Source: Cranoglanis bouderius (lineage: Eukaryota; Chordata; Actinopteri; Siluriformes; Cranoglanididae). Taken from it: a stretch of DNA of 64,000 nt. Under the pieces are notes generated by a model. The model did not search any database and had not been told where the DNA came from. It was given only the letters and a program-made list of their open reading frames with translations. Within the stretch, counting starts at the first letter, position 1; every line of letters begins with the position of its first letter. A program made the position numbers and the translations under genes. Shown here piece by piece: positions 24,760-35,832 of the stretch. The stretch is from assembly GCA_023630585.1 (NCBI GenBank), contig CM042539.1:10991755-11055754 (forward strand), read 5' to 3'.

Positions 24760-25320
24760 CCAAGATGGTCGACTTTGATGAACTGGGGCTGGGAATATCC
24801 CTACTACCCTACTGTATAGTAGGCGAAAAGCAGGCCCCCTAAGGAGTAGTATGTCTAAATTCTCAGTATTCATAAAACAGTAGGCGAGAAGTAACTGATG
24901 ACATACTGCTTGCGTCGAGATTCTGAGTATGGAACCAGTGGACACTGCGCTATCCAATAAGGCAACGGGACTCAAATAAAAAAATAGTGCAAGGTAGCTC
25001 TTTTCAAGTCTAAGTGCTATAGGTATTAAATGTTGTTCCTTGTGGTTGAACCCGTACTTGTTTAACAACACCTGAGTAAATTATTAGCATGTTGAAGGTT
25101 TAAACAAGAAAAAAAAAAACTGCTGCCACAGCTCTTTCAGTTTTTGCGGTTATGATGAGGTCGTAGGCCACATGACAATGCCAACATGGTGGATGTAGTA
25201 TGTCCAGATTGTATTCATACTACACACATATACTGATCAGTACTTACTGTATCAATGGCTGAGCTGTTGTTACTGAATTGATTGCAGTAGGTACTGTCAC
25301 ATTACGGAATTTCAGATGCA
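24760..25320. repeat. Degenerate dispersed repeat with TATAGTAGGCGAAAAGCAG motifs
   Basis: Repeated internal words (ACTGTATAGTAGGCGAAAAG, AACAGTAGGCGAGAAGTAA) and ACTACACACATATACTG near the right end resemble a MITE family common in fish. Similar words recur at about 7,675-7,720 and 38,060-38,190. A 127-codon minus-strand ORF (24,688-25,071) lies over it and has no domain. Confidence 0.45.
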
Positions 25321-25500
25321 GACAGTGATCTTTTTTCTGTAGTTGTGGAAATTGTCATGAAACATGAATAGCGCCACCTGCAGTACTGGAGCACTCACAT
25401 GTGACCCGCCTATGTATGCGAGTTTGTAAGCATGAGATGGTGGTTTCGTCTTCACGCAACCCTCTATGCTGAAGCCTTGCGTGGCATGTTAAGACCTCAG

Positions 25501-26654
25501 CAGAGGTGGGTAGAGCAGCCAAAAATTTTACTCAAGTACAAGTAAAACTACTTAGAAAAACAATTACTCAAGTAACCCAGATAGCAAAATTGCTGTGGCC
25601 CAGATCCGGCCCATACCTGACACTTTCATCCGGCCAACATACCGTGTGGAATGATGGCACTTGGGCGGTGCACTCCAGATTTGGATCACATGCAACATAT
25701 GTGGGCCACTTTTGGTTTACACCCAGATTAGCCTTTGTCGACTGTGCCACATTTTTGCCAAAGGTGGCCCACATTTCTTTTGTGATATTTGGGCCATATT
25801 CACTATTTACCACATGGGCCACTTTAGGGTCACATCCAGATTACACACTGCCGTGAGCACCGCATCTTTGCCTAAAAAGGCCCACATGTGATTTGGGATA
25901 TTTGGGCCATATTTACTATTTTACATGTGGGCCACTTCAGGCTCATATCCATTTTGTCCGGGCCAAAAGAAGGCCAGCAGTGCCGCATCACTGCCTGATG
26001 TGGCCCACATCCGGATGCTATCTGGGAACAGTAAAAGTAATAATGTTAATAAGTACTTGAGTAAGAGTAATGAAGTATCCGATGAGAAGACTACTCAAGT
26101 AGCAAGTTACTAGTTACTTCGGATCTGATTAAAATGGAGGGAAAATCCTGAATCTCGGACTACATGGAGAACTGCAAGTCACACGTCTCCTCGAAAGTCT
26201 GTCTGTTCTGTTTCTACGATATAAAACCTGGGTTCAAGATGACGCAGCATATCCCCGTCCTGTGATGGGTACAATAACACACAACCTGTCATTTTTAACA
26301 CAAAATCTCACACACTCCCCAAAAAACAAACATTTTCCCAACAGTTGACTGTCTTTATTTTCACATGTTAACAACACAAACTTGTCAGCATCTGCATTTA
26401 AACAAGACAACAGAGAACAACAGTAGGAGAGTGTGTATAGATAGAGAGTGAGTGTTTGTGTTAGTGTGTTTGTGTGTGTGTGTGTGCGTGTGTACGTGTG
26501 CACGTGTGTGTGTGTTTTGCCTCCATCGACACGCTCGACTCTTCCCCCTCTCCAGGACTGAGCATGCTAAAGAAGTGAGCTCATCATGCGTAGTTTTTTT
26601 TTTTCAAAAAGTTACTCAAGTAAATGTGACAAAGTAAATGTAGTACCCACCTCT
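25501..26654. mobile_element. hAT-like non-autonomous element (CAGAGGTGGGTA termini), host of a nested element
   Basis: The left terminus CAGAGGTGGGTA (25,501-25,512) and the right terminus TACCCACCTCTG (ending 26,654) are perfect inverted repeats. The flanks GACCTCAG and GTCCTAGG agree at 5 of 8 positions, consistent with an old 8-bp duplication. Both ends carry TACTCAAGTA-type motifs. No transposase is present; the middle is occupied by the element at 25,576-26,026 and by (GT)-rich DNA near 26,450-26,515. Confidence 0.75.
25576..26026. mobile_element. Nested MITE with CCCAGATAGCA termini
   Basis: Perfect 11-bp inverted termini CCCAGATAGCA and TGCTATCTGGG enclose 451 bp built from repeats of GTGGGCCACTT and GATATTTGGGCCATATT. 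It sits inside the TACTCAAGTA part of the hAT-like element, so it inserted later. No coding capacity and no clear target duplication. Confidence 0.75.
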
Positions 26655-26659
26655 GGTCC

Positions 26660-27947
26660 TAGGTATACTAGGTAGATCTTGGCGTTACTTTGGTGTCATG
26701 ATTGTGTAACAATTACAGGTGGCATGCAGAAGCTTCACACACTTTGTCCCTCACATGGCAGCTGGATGTGCTCTGTGGATGACCTTGAAAGCTTCCAAAG
26801 ATGGTTTCAACTTCTCATAACTCTCACATACTTCATTTCACTGAAAGTATACCGATGCCTTTAGCGGCACATAAAACTCAAGCCCTTGTTTTTATGCTTC
26901 ATCAATTTTTTTTTTCTTAGCATAAACTTCATAGAAATTCATTGAAATCACACAACCACGCTTTCTGTATGCTGTTAACTTTAAAATCAGAATCCATAAA
27001 CTAGTAGGCCATTTATTTACTGGACATTTATTCAGGAAGGAACTGACCTTATGTCACATTTTTATTGAACTGTGCTTCATGTCCCCTGTGTTTCATTGAC
27101 ATGGTGTACAATTGTAATTCGATTTCATGTTTAATTGATAATGGTGTGTGGGAGAGTTTGCCTGAACTTCTCTCTGATTAACTCCATTTATGACTTTTAG
27201 GAACTCAATTATGGCCTGGTAATTTCTTTAACTTCTTATGTTTCCTCCAATTTGTTAATTAAACTTTCTTTAACTTATTTCTTTCTTTGACTTCTAGAAC
27301 TTTTTAATGACTGCTTATTTTATTAACTGCTTATTTCAATTATAGAAATCACCATTTGATTTCCAACTCATTTTATTTCTTCCTTAAGTTTATTAAATCT
27401 GTTCTTTAAGTCTGCTTCTTGAACTATAACATTCTCTCTCTGTGCGGTCGGATTAATGACTCTGTTGCGGCTGTGTCTGAATCCTAATGCACTTCTGTAT
27501 AGCTTTTCACTCACTAAAATCATGATATGCCCTAATATTCCTGCACTTAGAGGTTCTCTTAAACCACATTCCTGCAGTAACGCAGACCCCCAGTGCATAT
27601 CGGCTAATGCTAACACTAACAGGTTTACTCTAAGTAGCACTCACCACTGCTCTAAGCGGCACCCATTCGTGTGTAATGAAATGTGGGACAGAAGAAGATC
27701 TCTGTAAAGAAATTACACACATTATCTCCTTTAAAAGGATCTACTCTGGACAGTAGTGTGGTTGTAAAATGCACTCAGTTGTTTCTGCATCTGTATCCTT
27801 GTCAGCATTTGCGATTTTTTTTTTTTTTTTAGTACGTGTAGAGCTGGTATTATTGAGATACTTGTATTAGGTGGAAGTAAGAAATCACTAAATATATTCA
27901 TTATAAATCTGGAGAAAAGTTTATATTTCAAGGCTAGAGGAGGGCAA
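26660..27947. other. Non-coding stretch, nothing recognised
   Basis: Probable kcnb2 intron. The ORFs at 27,368-27,707 overlap on opposite strands and show no family motifs. Confidence 0.45.
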
Positions 27948-28250
27948 CATGGTGGTTCAGAGGTTAGCATTGTGAATAGTGTTGCTGTCTCACATCTCTG
28001 GCTTGGGATACTGTGGAGTTCCTATGCATGTTCTCCTTATGTCCCTGTGGGTTTCCTCTGGGTTCTCCAGTTTCCTCCCGCCTCCCAAAAACATGGCAGT
28101 TGGTGGACTGGCTATGGTAAATTGCACTAGGTGTGAATGAATGTGTAAATGAGTGTATGCATGCAGGGTGAATTCCTGCCTTTTACCTAGTAATCTCTAG
28201 CTACAGTTCCAGGATGAAGCAGTTATTGAAGATTAATGATTGCATTAATA
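27948..28250 (+). mobile_element. SINE-like element, diverged
   Basis: Head GGCAACATGGTGGTTCAGAG, body TGCATGTTCTCCTTATGTCC and TTTCCTCTGGGTTCTCCAG, and tail CAGGATGAAGCAGTTATTGA followed by AGATTAATGATTG. Same architecture as the 58.7-kb copy but with a much decayed B box. Confidence 0.7.
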
Positions 28251-28710
28251 AATCAAGGCTGCTGGGTGAACATAGGGCGGGCTGAGACTGAAAGGTTTTT
28301 TTTTGCATTAGCTGAGTTACCCTTGGAGTCTATTTTTGCCACGAGCGATGTGCCAAGAGAAACGTACAGAGCGCAGCGTAACTCACCACTCGTGAAATCA
28401 AAACAGTGGAGGAGTGTCCCACTTTGCTGGTTGTGCCTCACTGCCGCTGGGATAAATCCTGAACTTTTTGAATTGCAGGAGAGAAGATCAGTCTTGGTTA
28501 TAACATCAGATCAGTGAAGGTTATAACAAGCTCTGCCTCAAAAAGTTATTAGGCTATAGAAAAGAATGGACTTTGAATCAGAAACTAAACATGGTACCTC
28601 CAGCAGAAATGTGCATGCAGTTCCTGAGTTCCTAAAAAAAGGTCCTGCATTGGAAACACCTTAATTTATACTATTCCTGCAATGGAAACAGTCATATAGC
28701 ACAAATCAGA

Positions 28711-28711
<1 letters not shown>

Positions 28712-28778
<67 letters not shown>

Positions 28779-28786
28779 CTCTCTGT
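28712..28786 (+). repeat. (CT)n microsatellite
   Basis: About 27 perfect CT units, then interrupted units. Confidence 0.95.
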
Positions 28787-28958
28787 AGTCATGTTTTATA
28801 TCTTGGTGGGGACCAAATGTCCACACAAGGATACAATATCTTTATAATACCAGTTATGAAGACATTTGGCTGGTCCCCTATGAAGAAAGCTTTTTTTGCA
28901 GCTTTTATTAAAAAAAAAAAAAAAAAAACTAAAAGAGCCAAAAGGTTTCGTCACAAAG

Positions 28959-28960
<2 letters not shown>

Positions 28961-29011
<51 letters not shown>
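28961..29011 (+). repeat. (ATT)n microsatellite
   Basis: About 17 ATT units, just after a poly-A tract. Confidence 0.95.
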
Positions 29012-29089
29012 GCACCAGGCCCTTAAAAAACTATTTTCAGAATAGCTGGTAAGTGTGTGTTATTTTCTTATATTGAGACACCTCTAATG

Positions 29090-29608
29090 TACACTATATT
29101 GGCAAAAGTTTGTGGACACCTGACCATCACACCCATGGGAGGTTCTTCCCCAAACTGTCACCACAAAGCTGGAAGCACACAATTGCATACAATGTCTTTT
29201 CATGCTGTAGCATTACAATTTCCTTCACTGGAACTAAGAGGCCCAAACATGTTCTAGCATAACAATGCGCCTGTGCACAAACCGTTGCACGTGGTTTGCC
29301 ACGTTTGAAGTGGCAGAACTTGAGTGGCCTGCACAGAGCCCTGACCTCAACCACACTCAACACCTTTGGAACGAATTGAAATGCTGACTGCACACCAGGC
29401 CTCCTTACTCGACATCAGTGCCTGACCTCACTAATGCGCTTGTGGATGAATGAGTACAAATCCCCACAACCACGATCCAAAATCTAGTGGAAAGCCTTCC
29501 CAGAAGAGTGGAGGTTATTATAACAGCAAAGGGGGGGACTAAATCTGGAATGGGATGTTCAACTAAGCACATGTTCATGTGTCCACAAACTTTTGGCCAT
29601 AGTGTGTA
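29090..29608 (+). mobile_element. Tc1-derived element (TGGCCAAAAGTTTGTGGACA family), C-terminal transposase relic inside
   Basis: Left end TACACTATATTGGCAAAAGT and right end ACTTTTGGCCATAGTGTGTA (reading + strand, AAACTTTTGGCCATAGTG) are inverted. The + strand between them reads as degenerate DDE C-terminus: LQFPSLELRGPNMF, then a broken stretch with WPAQSPDLNHTQHLWNELK, then LVESLPRRVEVII. Only the 3' half of the gene is kept. Confidence 0.85.
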
Positions 29609-30252
29609 GATTCAGTCAGAAATGTAATCACAATTCATCAAAAAGAATGTATCCATGTCAAAAATAAAAAATACTTCTGGCTAGGTGACAATAAGTTATC
29701 ATACAATTGTAACAGATTCCACCTTGGCTGAAGGGACACCACAATGCATAATAATACGATGCATAAATATTTTAGCATATCCTAAGAAATCGCAATTAGA
29801 TCTGTACAGGACTAGTGCTTTTTGGTTTTTGTATTGTAAATAACTTGTAGTTAACCTGAACAAATTTTTTATTTTTTTTTGCTCGCCTCCTTTAGCAGAC
29901 TTCAGTTTCACCACAGGAAATCAAGCATTAATGTAGGGGCATCATACCTGGCAAAAATCAATATTTGCAAAGAAAAACTAATGAGTTACATCAAATATTT
30001 TACCTGCAGCCATTTCGCCCACTGAGAGACAGACTGATCGTAATAATATAAAAATAATAAGGTAATCATCCACTGCCAGACTCCAAAAACTATTTTAAAA
30101 AATTAATTCATATGGTTCAGGTGGGTGTTAGTTTTGTATACTTAGTATACAAAAGCACAGTGCATACGGATAAGACAGACATTACATATTTTCAGCTGTG
30201 TAAACAAGAAGCCTTGCATTTAAATAAACCTTTTCCCATGGCTTAACAAAGA

Positions 30253-30283
<31 letters not shown>

Positions 30284-30596
30284 AAATCCAATAATATATT
30301 GCTGCTCCTACATAATGGCTGCTTGATTTCTTTAAACCCTCTGGCAGTTTTAATGGTTTGATGAGAGGTTAGTTTTCAATAAACACATCCTTCATCATTA
30401 AGATTGAGGCAGGATGTGATGTAGGTAGTGATTTTACAAGTATGGATCTAATACACACTCATCAGTAAGGGTATTGCAGTGCTTGAGGCTTTTATGGACC
30501 AAAAAAATCTCAGAACTGTGTAATAATAAATAATACTATGGCCACAGTATAGTTTTATAACACTTATAACACTTTTCTTTCTCTCTTTCTCTGCAG
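29609..30596 (+). other. 3' end of kcnb2 intron with splice acceptor
   Basis: The last bases before the exon are a good polypyrimidine tract (TTTTCTTTCTCTCTTTCTC) followed by TGCAG at 30,592-30,596. A (TA)n plus poly-T run lies at about 30,250-30,283. No other gene is visible. Confidence 0.7.
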
Positions 30597-32462
30597 ATCT
30601 TGGCCATCATCTCCATCCTCTTTATCATCCTCTCCACCATCGCCTTGTCGCTGAACACGCTACCTGAGCTCCAAGTGATAGATGAATTTGGTCAGGCAAA
30701 TGATAACCCTCAGCTGGCACACATTGAGGCTGTATGCATCGCCTGGTTCACCATGGAGTACCTGCTGCGCTTCCTGTCTTCACCCAACAAGTGGAAATTC
30801 TTCAAAGGACCTCTAAATGTAATCGACTTGTTAGCCATCTTACCTTACTACGTCACTATATTTCTGACCGAATCAAACAAGAGCGTGCTGCAGTTCCAGA
30901 ACGTGCGACGCGTGGTGCAGATTTTCCGCATCATGAGAATCTTGAGGATCCTTAAGCTGGCGAGACATTCGACTGGACTCCAGTCGCTTGGCTTTACGCT
31001 GAGGCGGAGCTATAATGAGCTCGGCCTGCTCATACTGTTCTTAGCAATGGGAATTATGATATTCTCAAGCTTGGTGTTCTTTGCTGAGAAAGACGAAGAC
31101 GCAACAAAATTCACAAGTATACCAGCTTCATTTTGGTGGGCCACTATCACCATGACAACAGTTGGATATGGAGATATCTATCCACAGACGCTGCTTGGTA
31201 AAATAGTCGGTGGACTTTGCTGCATCGCAGGCGTGTTGGTGATCGCTTTGCCAATTCCCATCATCGTCAACAACTTCTCCGAGTTCTACAAGGAGCAAAA
31301 GCGTCAGGAGAAAGCCATCAAGAGACGAGAGGCCTTAGAGCGAGCGAAGAGGAACGGCAGCATTGTCTCGATGAACCTGAAAGACGCCTTTGCCAGGAGC
31401 ATGGAGTTAATAGATGTTGTGGTGGAGAAGAGTGAAGACAAACCTTCCTTCGATAATCACCTGTCTCCAAGCAGGTGGGGAATTCCGAAGCGTGCTTCCT
31501 CGGATGCCAGTTTAAGACCACTTGATAGAAAGATTGGCTCACGGGACTGTTGTAAAAGCTCAAGTCCGCAGCATCTTAATGTTCAGAAACTAGAAGAAAT
31601 GTACAACCAGATGAGCAAGGCACGATCTTTATCAGATCTCGACAAAAATCAGAATGCTACCGGGCCAAAGCAAGAAGCACAGAATGCCAAATCTGGTCGA
31701 AAACGGAATAGACCTGTTTCAGATGTACCACACATGGTGAGCATTGACAGCTTTGCAAGCTGCACTGCTGAACTCAGAGAAGCTAACAAGTTGATCCCTT
31801 CATCCAAAGAAGATGATAAGTGCTTTGTGAAGAACACCACAAATTTGGTGGAAAGTGGTAATCCAGTTGAGACACCATTGGACACGTTCCAAATTAGTCC
31901 TGAACAGAGAAGCCAATTTGATTACGCACCTAGTGGTCACGTAACATATAAGGAAGATGAAGAGTGTATTGTGGACAACACCACATTTTTAATTCAAAGC
32001 ATTAACCCAGGCAAAGTAGATTTTCTAGAAAGTACAGATGACGTTCCATTGACGCCTCCAAGCACTTCCTCTGCTCAGGAACTCAGCATCAGTCTTCTGG
32101 AAGATGACAACTCACCGGAACAAGAGTGCTCTCCACTTTTTCCTGAATCAGTAATGCTAGCTAGAATCCCAGAACAAGGACTAATCCTTTCTCCAAAGCT
32201 TCCGGTCGGCGATTTCCATCCAAACGAGACTTTATCGCTCCTCGAGGAACATGAGCGAGCGTCCACAGAGGAGGACATTGCTGGCACTTCGGTTCCTTCA
32301 CCAAAATTTACAGCACAAAACTGCACTCAGGACGGAGTAGGGGACGACGCAGAGGGAAAACCCGAAAGCAACCAAAGTGGACACAAAGTAGAGAATCACA
32401 TGTTTACGCCAGAGATTCATCTCATGCCGGGAGACGGCGATATTTCGCAAACTAGCATGTGA
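30597..32462 (+). CDS. kcnb2: kcnb2 terminal coding exon: Kv2.2 voltage-gated potassium channel, S1 to C-terminus
   Basis: Delayed-rectifier K+ channel subunit of the neuronal plasma membrane. The exon opens after a TGCAG acceptor with ILAIIS, so it is an internal-start exon, not a gene start. Counting its first residue as 1, S1 is about 1-25, S2 41-61, S3 73-91, the S4 sensor 103-123 (VRRVVQIFRIMRILRILKLA), the S5 helix 141-163, the pore helix and filter TVGYGD at 188-193, and S6 with PIP at 219-221. The proximal tail EQKRQEKAIKRREALERAKR and MNLKDAFARSMELIDVVVEK match Kv2.2 rather than Kv2.1, as does the end ENHMFTPEIH...TSM. SIDSFASCTAEL (382-393) is the clustering/VAP-binding region. The exon codes 621 residues and TGA is at 32,460-32,462. 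The T1 tetramerisation exon lies upstream of the window. Part of the tail contains a duplicated module (see findings). Confidence 0.95.
   Translation: MLAIISILFIILSTIALSLNTLPELQVIDEFGQANDNPQLAHIEAVCIAWFTMEYLLRFLSSPNKWKFFKGPLNVIDLLAILPYYVTIFLTESNKSVLQFQNVRRVVQIFRIMRILRILKLARHSTGLQSLGFTLRRSYNELGLLILFLAMGIMIFSSLVFFAEKDEDATKFTSIPASFWWATITMTTVGYGDIYPQTLLGKIVGGLCCIAGVLVIALPIPIIVNNFSEFYKEQKRQEKAIKRREALERAKRNGSIVSMNLKDAFARSMELIDVVVEKSEDKPSFDNHLSPSRWGIPKRASSDASLRPLDRKIGSRDCCKSSSPQHLNVQKLEEMYNQMSKARSLSDLDKNQNATGPKQEAQNAKSGRKRNRPVSDVPHMVSIDSFASCTAELREANKLIPSSKEDDKCFVKNTTNLVESGNPVETPLDTFQISPEQRSQFDYAPSGHVTYKEDEECIVDNTTFLIQSINPGKVDFLESTDDVPLTPPSTSSAQELSISLLEDDNSPEQECSPLFPESVMLARIPEQGLILSPKLPVGDFHPNETLSLLEEHERASTEEDIAGTSVPSPKFTAQNCTQDGVGDDAEGKPESNQSGHKVENHMFTPEIHLMPGDGDISQTSM
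31740..31775 (+). other. kcnb2: Kv2 clustering (PRC) / FFAT-like motif
   Basis: Encodes SIDSFASCTAEL. In mammalian Kv2 channels the matching serine-rich segment (SIDSFxSCxxDF) binds VAP proteins in a phosphorylation-dependent way and holds channels at ER-plasma-membrane junctions. The serines, phenylalanine and cysteine are kept; the terminal DF is EL here. Confidence 0.75.
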
Positions 32463-33424
32463 AACACTGGAAGATGAAAAAAAAAAAAAAAGAGGCATGG
32501 AGGTGTAGCGAAAGATATTTTTGCATGGCATGAAAATGAAAAGGTCATTATATTTGTGGCACTGTCTGCAGGAAATATCAAAACAGTCTTCATGGAAAAA
32601 GAACGAGTTTATCTGAAAAAAAAAATCATGATCCTGCTGATTCATACGAACTCGGCGAAGGAACGAGAAAGTGCAGAAGGACAGAAAGAGCATGCATTTA
32701 AAACTTATGTTTATGGTGCTTAGTTTGCTGAAAGCGCTTCACTGTAAATACACAGAGGACTGAATGATGCACATAGCCACAGAGGACAAAAGAAATTCAA
32801 ATCCATCTTATTTATTTAAATACCGTGCTTCGAAGACTGAAAAGTTGCAAAACAGCAACGTACTGAAACATATCATTACATAGTAATGCAATGTGTACCA
32901 TGACAGAGCTGTCTTTTTTTAAATAGAGTATAGTCTGTGATATCAACAACATTTTGACTGGTAATTTGCAATTTGAGTTCATTTCAGATTTAATGACCAG
33001 AAATTAACTGTCATGCTGGTTCATAAATATTTATATGCGCAGATTTTCTTAGCCAGCTAGTTAGTTTTGGATGTTAATGAATGTTACGCTAGCACACCAG
33101 GCAGATAGCAAAAAGTCGGCTTTTGAACGTGTATAATAATAATAATATTAATGTTTTTGACAGAGATTTTTTTTTTTTTTTTTAGCAAGAAACACTAAAC
33201 ATCAGCATGATAAAGTGGCACTGTAACTCGAAGTCTGTACATTTCACCTGTTCTCATTTTCCATTCACTCATGCTAGCTAGCTTTCTAGGTAGAGAATTT
33301 CAAGATATAGCAACTAGGATAACACTGAGCAGCTAATAGAAATTCGTAGGTAGACTGATGGCTACCTTTAATCAGTTTTAATAACCGATCCTTTATTTCC
33401 TGACAAGATTGTCAGAATCTAATC

Positions 33425-34785
33425 TCACTCACTGTCCACTTTATTAGGAACACCTGTACACTTGCACGTTCGTGCAATTATCCAATCCGCCAATCATGTG
33501 GCAGCAGCGCAGTGCATAAAATCATGCAGATACAGGTCACGAGCTTCAGTTAACGTTCACATCCAACATCAGAATGGGGGAAAAAATGGGATCTCAGTGA
33601 CTTTGACCATGGCATGGTCAAAAGTCACCAGTTGGGCTGGTTGAGTATTTTAGAAATTGCTGATCTCCTGGGATTTTCACACACAACAGTCTCTAGAGTT
33701 TACACAGAATGGTGCGAAAAACAACAACAACAAAAAAAAAACATCCAGTGAACAGTAGCTCTGTGAACAGAAATACCTTGATGAAAGAAGCCAGAGGAGA
33801 ATGACCAGACTGCTTTGAACTGACAGAAAGGCTATGATGACTCAAATAACCACTCTTTACAACCATGGTGAGCAGAAAAGTATTCCTTGAGGTGGGCACA
33901 GGCTCACTGAAACTGGACAGCTGAAGATTTGAACAACATTGGCTGCTCTTTTCCCCAATCTTCAGCTGTTCAGTTTGGGTGAGTCTTTGTCCACTGTAGC
34001 CTTAGAGTCATGTTCTTGGCTGACAGGAGTGTGGAACCTGATATGGCCCTCTGCCCTAGTAGCCCATCTACATGTTATGTGTTTTGAAATGCTTTTCTGC
34101 TCACCACAGTTGTAAGGAGTGGTTATTTGACTCACCAGTCTTGATTTACCTCAGACCTCTCTAATCAACACGCCATTTCCACCCTCAGAGCTACTGCTCA
34201 CTGGATGTTTTTTGTTTTTCACACCATTCTGTGTAAATTCTAGAGACTTTTGTGTGTCGAAAAATCCCAGGAGATCAGTAGTTTCTGAAATACTCAAACC
34301 CACCTGCTTGGCAACAACAACCATGTCATGATCAAAGTCACTGAGATCACTTTTTTTTTCTCTCATTCTGATGTCTAGTGTGAACATTAACTAATGCTCT
34401 TGATCTCCCTGCAGGAAAACAAAACAAAACAATAGAAACTCTCACAGAATTGGTAATGGTTATAATGGGAATTGTATTGGTTTTAATGGAAACTGTAATG
34501 GTCCCTGTAGGTCTCTACTGGTAATTTGTTGCCTTCTATTGGTGGCATGTTATGTCTAGTGGATACCATTAAGGACCAATAATGGTAATGGTTTTAATGG
34601 TTAGCTGATGGTTTGTAATGGTATTTGTAGTGAAAACCATTAGAATTTCTGTGATGGTTTCTGTTGTTTTTTTTTCAGTAGGGCTACATCTGCATGATTT
34701 TAGGCATTGCGCTGCAGCCGCATAATTGGATAATTGATTGGATAAATGTGCAGGTGTACAGGTGTTCCTATAAAAGTCTGTTAGT
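33425..34785. mobile_element. Composite Tc1-family element arranged as a large inverted repeat
   Basis: Outer ends are TTATTAGGAACACCTGTAC (about 33,440) and GTACAGGTGTTCCTATAA (about 34,752). A + oriented copy of the 5' half of the element (33,425-33,930) meets a minus oriented copy (about 33,955-34,395) tail to tail, with about 25 bp between ACAGCTGAAGATT and AATCTTCAGCTGT. Both carry decayed transposase (MGEKKWDLSDFDHGMV-like and GLSISETTDLLGF). A further MITE sits at 34,420-34,675. Confidence 0.8.
34420..34675. mobile_element. MITE with AACARYAGAAAC termini and TAATGG-rich interior
   Basis: Left AACAATAGAAACTCTCACAG and right CTGTGATGGTTTCTGTTGTT are inverted matches. The interior repeats GGTAATGGTTTTAATGG-like words. 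It lies inside the composite Tc1 element, so it is a later insertion. Confidence 0.6.
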
Positions 34786-34849
34786 ATATGTTCTGGTCAT
34801 TAAATCTTATTTTTGCTTTACATATATTTTTATTTCACTATTAAAATAA

Positions 34850-34865
34850 CAACAACAACAACAAC

Positions 34866-34915
<50 letters not shown>
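34850..34915 (+). repeat. (AAC)n(AAT)n microsatellite
   Basis: A few CAA units followed by about 17 AAT units. Confidence 0.95.
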
Positions 34916-34916
<1 letters not shown>

Positions 34917-35066
34917 CATTAGGGCCAAAAAGCCATATTTTAAAATGAAATTATATATTATGTATATATGTATATATATGAAATTATATATTCATGTCCA
35001 CTTTCAACATAGAATTACATAGAATTATGCTTCCAAAAGTCGTTGCATTTTAAAATCACACTCACG

Positions 35067-35832
35067 CCCCTTTTCCATCGACAGGCCGGAGCTGGTTCTG
35101 GTTTGGTTCTCCAATGAACCTGTTTAAGAAGCAGGCTATGTTTGAGAACCAAACCATGCCATCATTTGATGTGGCTTTGAACATTTCCTAATTTAAGTGT
35201 CTACACGGCAATCAGATATCAGCCATAGCTGATGATCTCACACAACCGCACATAAAGCTACATGCTTCGATTGTTCATATTCATTATGATTCGGTTAGCA
35301 TTAGCAATGTAGCTGCCCCTCAATTTGTTAATTGCCAGTAAAGTGTTTCTTCCTCAGACCGCAAATTGTGACACTGATTTCACTCATTGTTTCAGACGTA
35401 ATCTTCACGTAATCATCTTGTGTTCATGTATAATTTCATGCAAACAACTTTGTTGTCATGGCAACTAAATGTCCTCCAGTCCATCGGTTCTGCTGTTCCA
35501 GTCTGTGGTTCGATGCTGTTTTCAATGCACACTTGTTGACTTCCCCTCGCGACTCGCAGTTAGTCTAGCGTGCTAAATACCAGTGGAGGAAAATCATTTT
35601 AAGCTCTTGTTTACAGCTTCATTCAACAGCGACCATTTTGAAGACCGGTGCAAGGTCTTCTGGGTAAATTGTGTCCCTGATGTCTACAGCGATGTCATCT
35701 GGATCCCTCTTCTAACCAACTTCACACAAACAAAAGGAATTTTAAAACAGCCAAAAGGACAAGGGGAGGTGGACAAACAGTGCGTTAAAAAGAGAATTGG
35801 AACGCTCCAGCACCGTATCGATGGAAACATGT
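35067..35832. mobile_element. MITE with TTTCCATCGA termini
   Basis: TTTCCATCGA (35,072-35,081) and TCGATGGAAA (35,818-35,827) are perfect inverted repeats. The left part repeats GGTTCTGGTTTGGTTCTC-like words, as in fish hAT-type MITEs. The open frame at 35,583-35,837 inside has no domain. Confidence 0.6.

Noticed and set aside
24688..25071. 127-codon minus-strand ORF
   Set aside because: Lies over a degenerate dispersed repeat, has no recognisable domain and no supporting splice or context signal.
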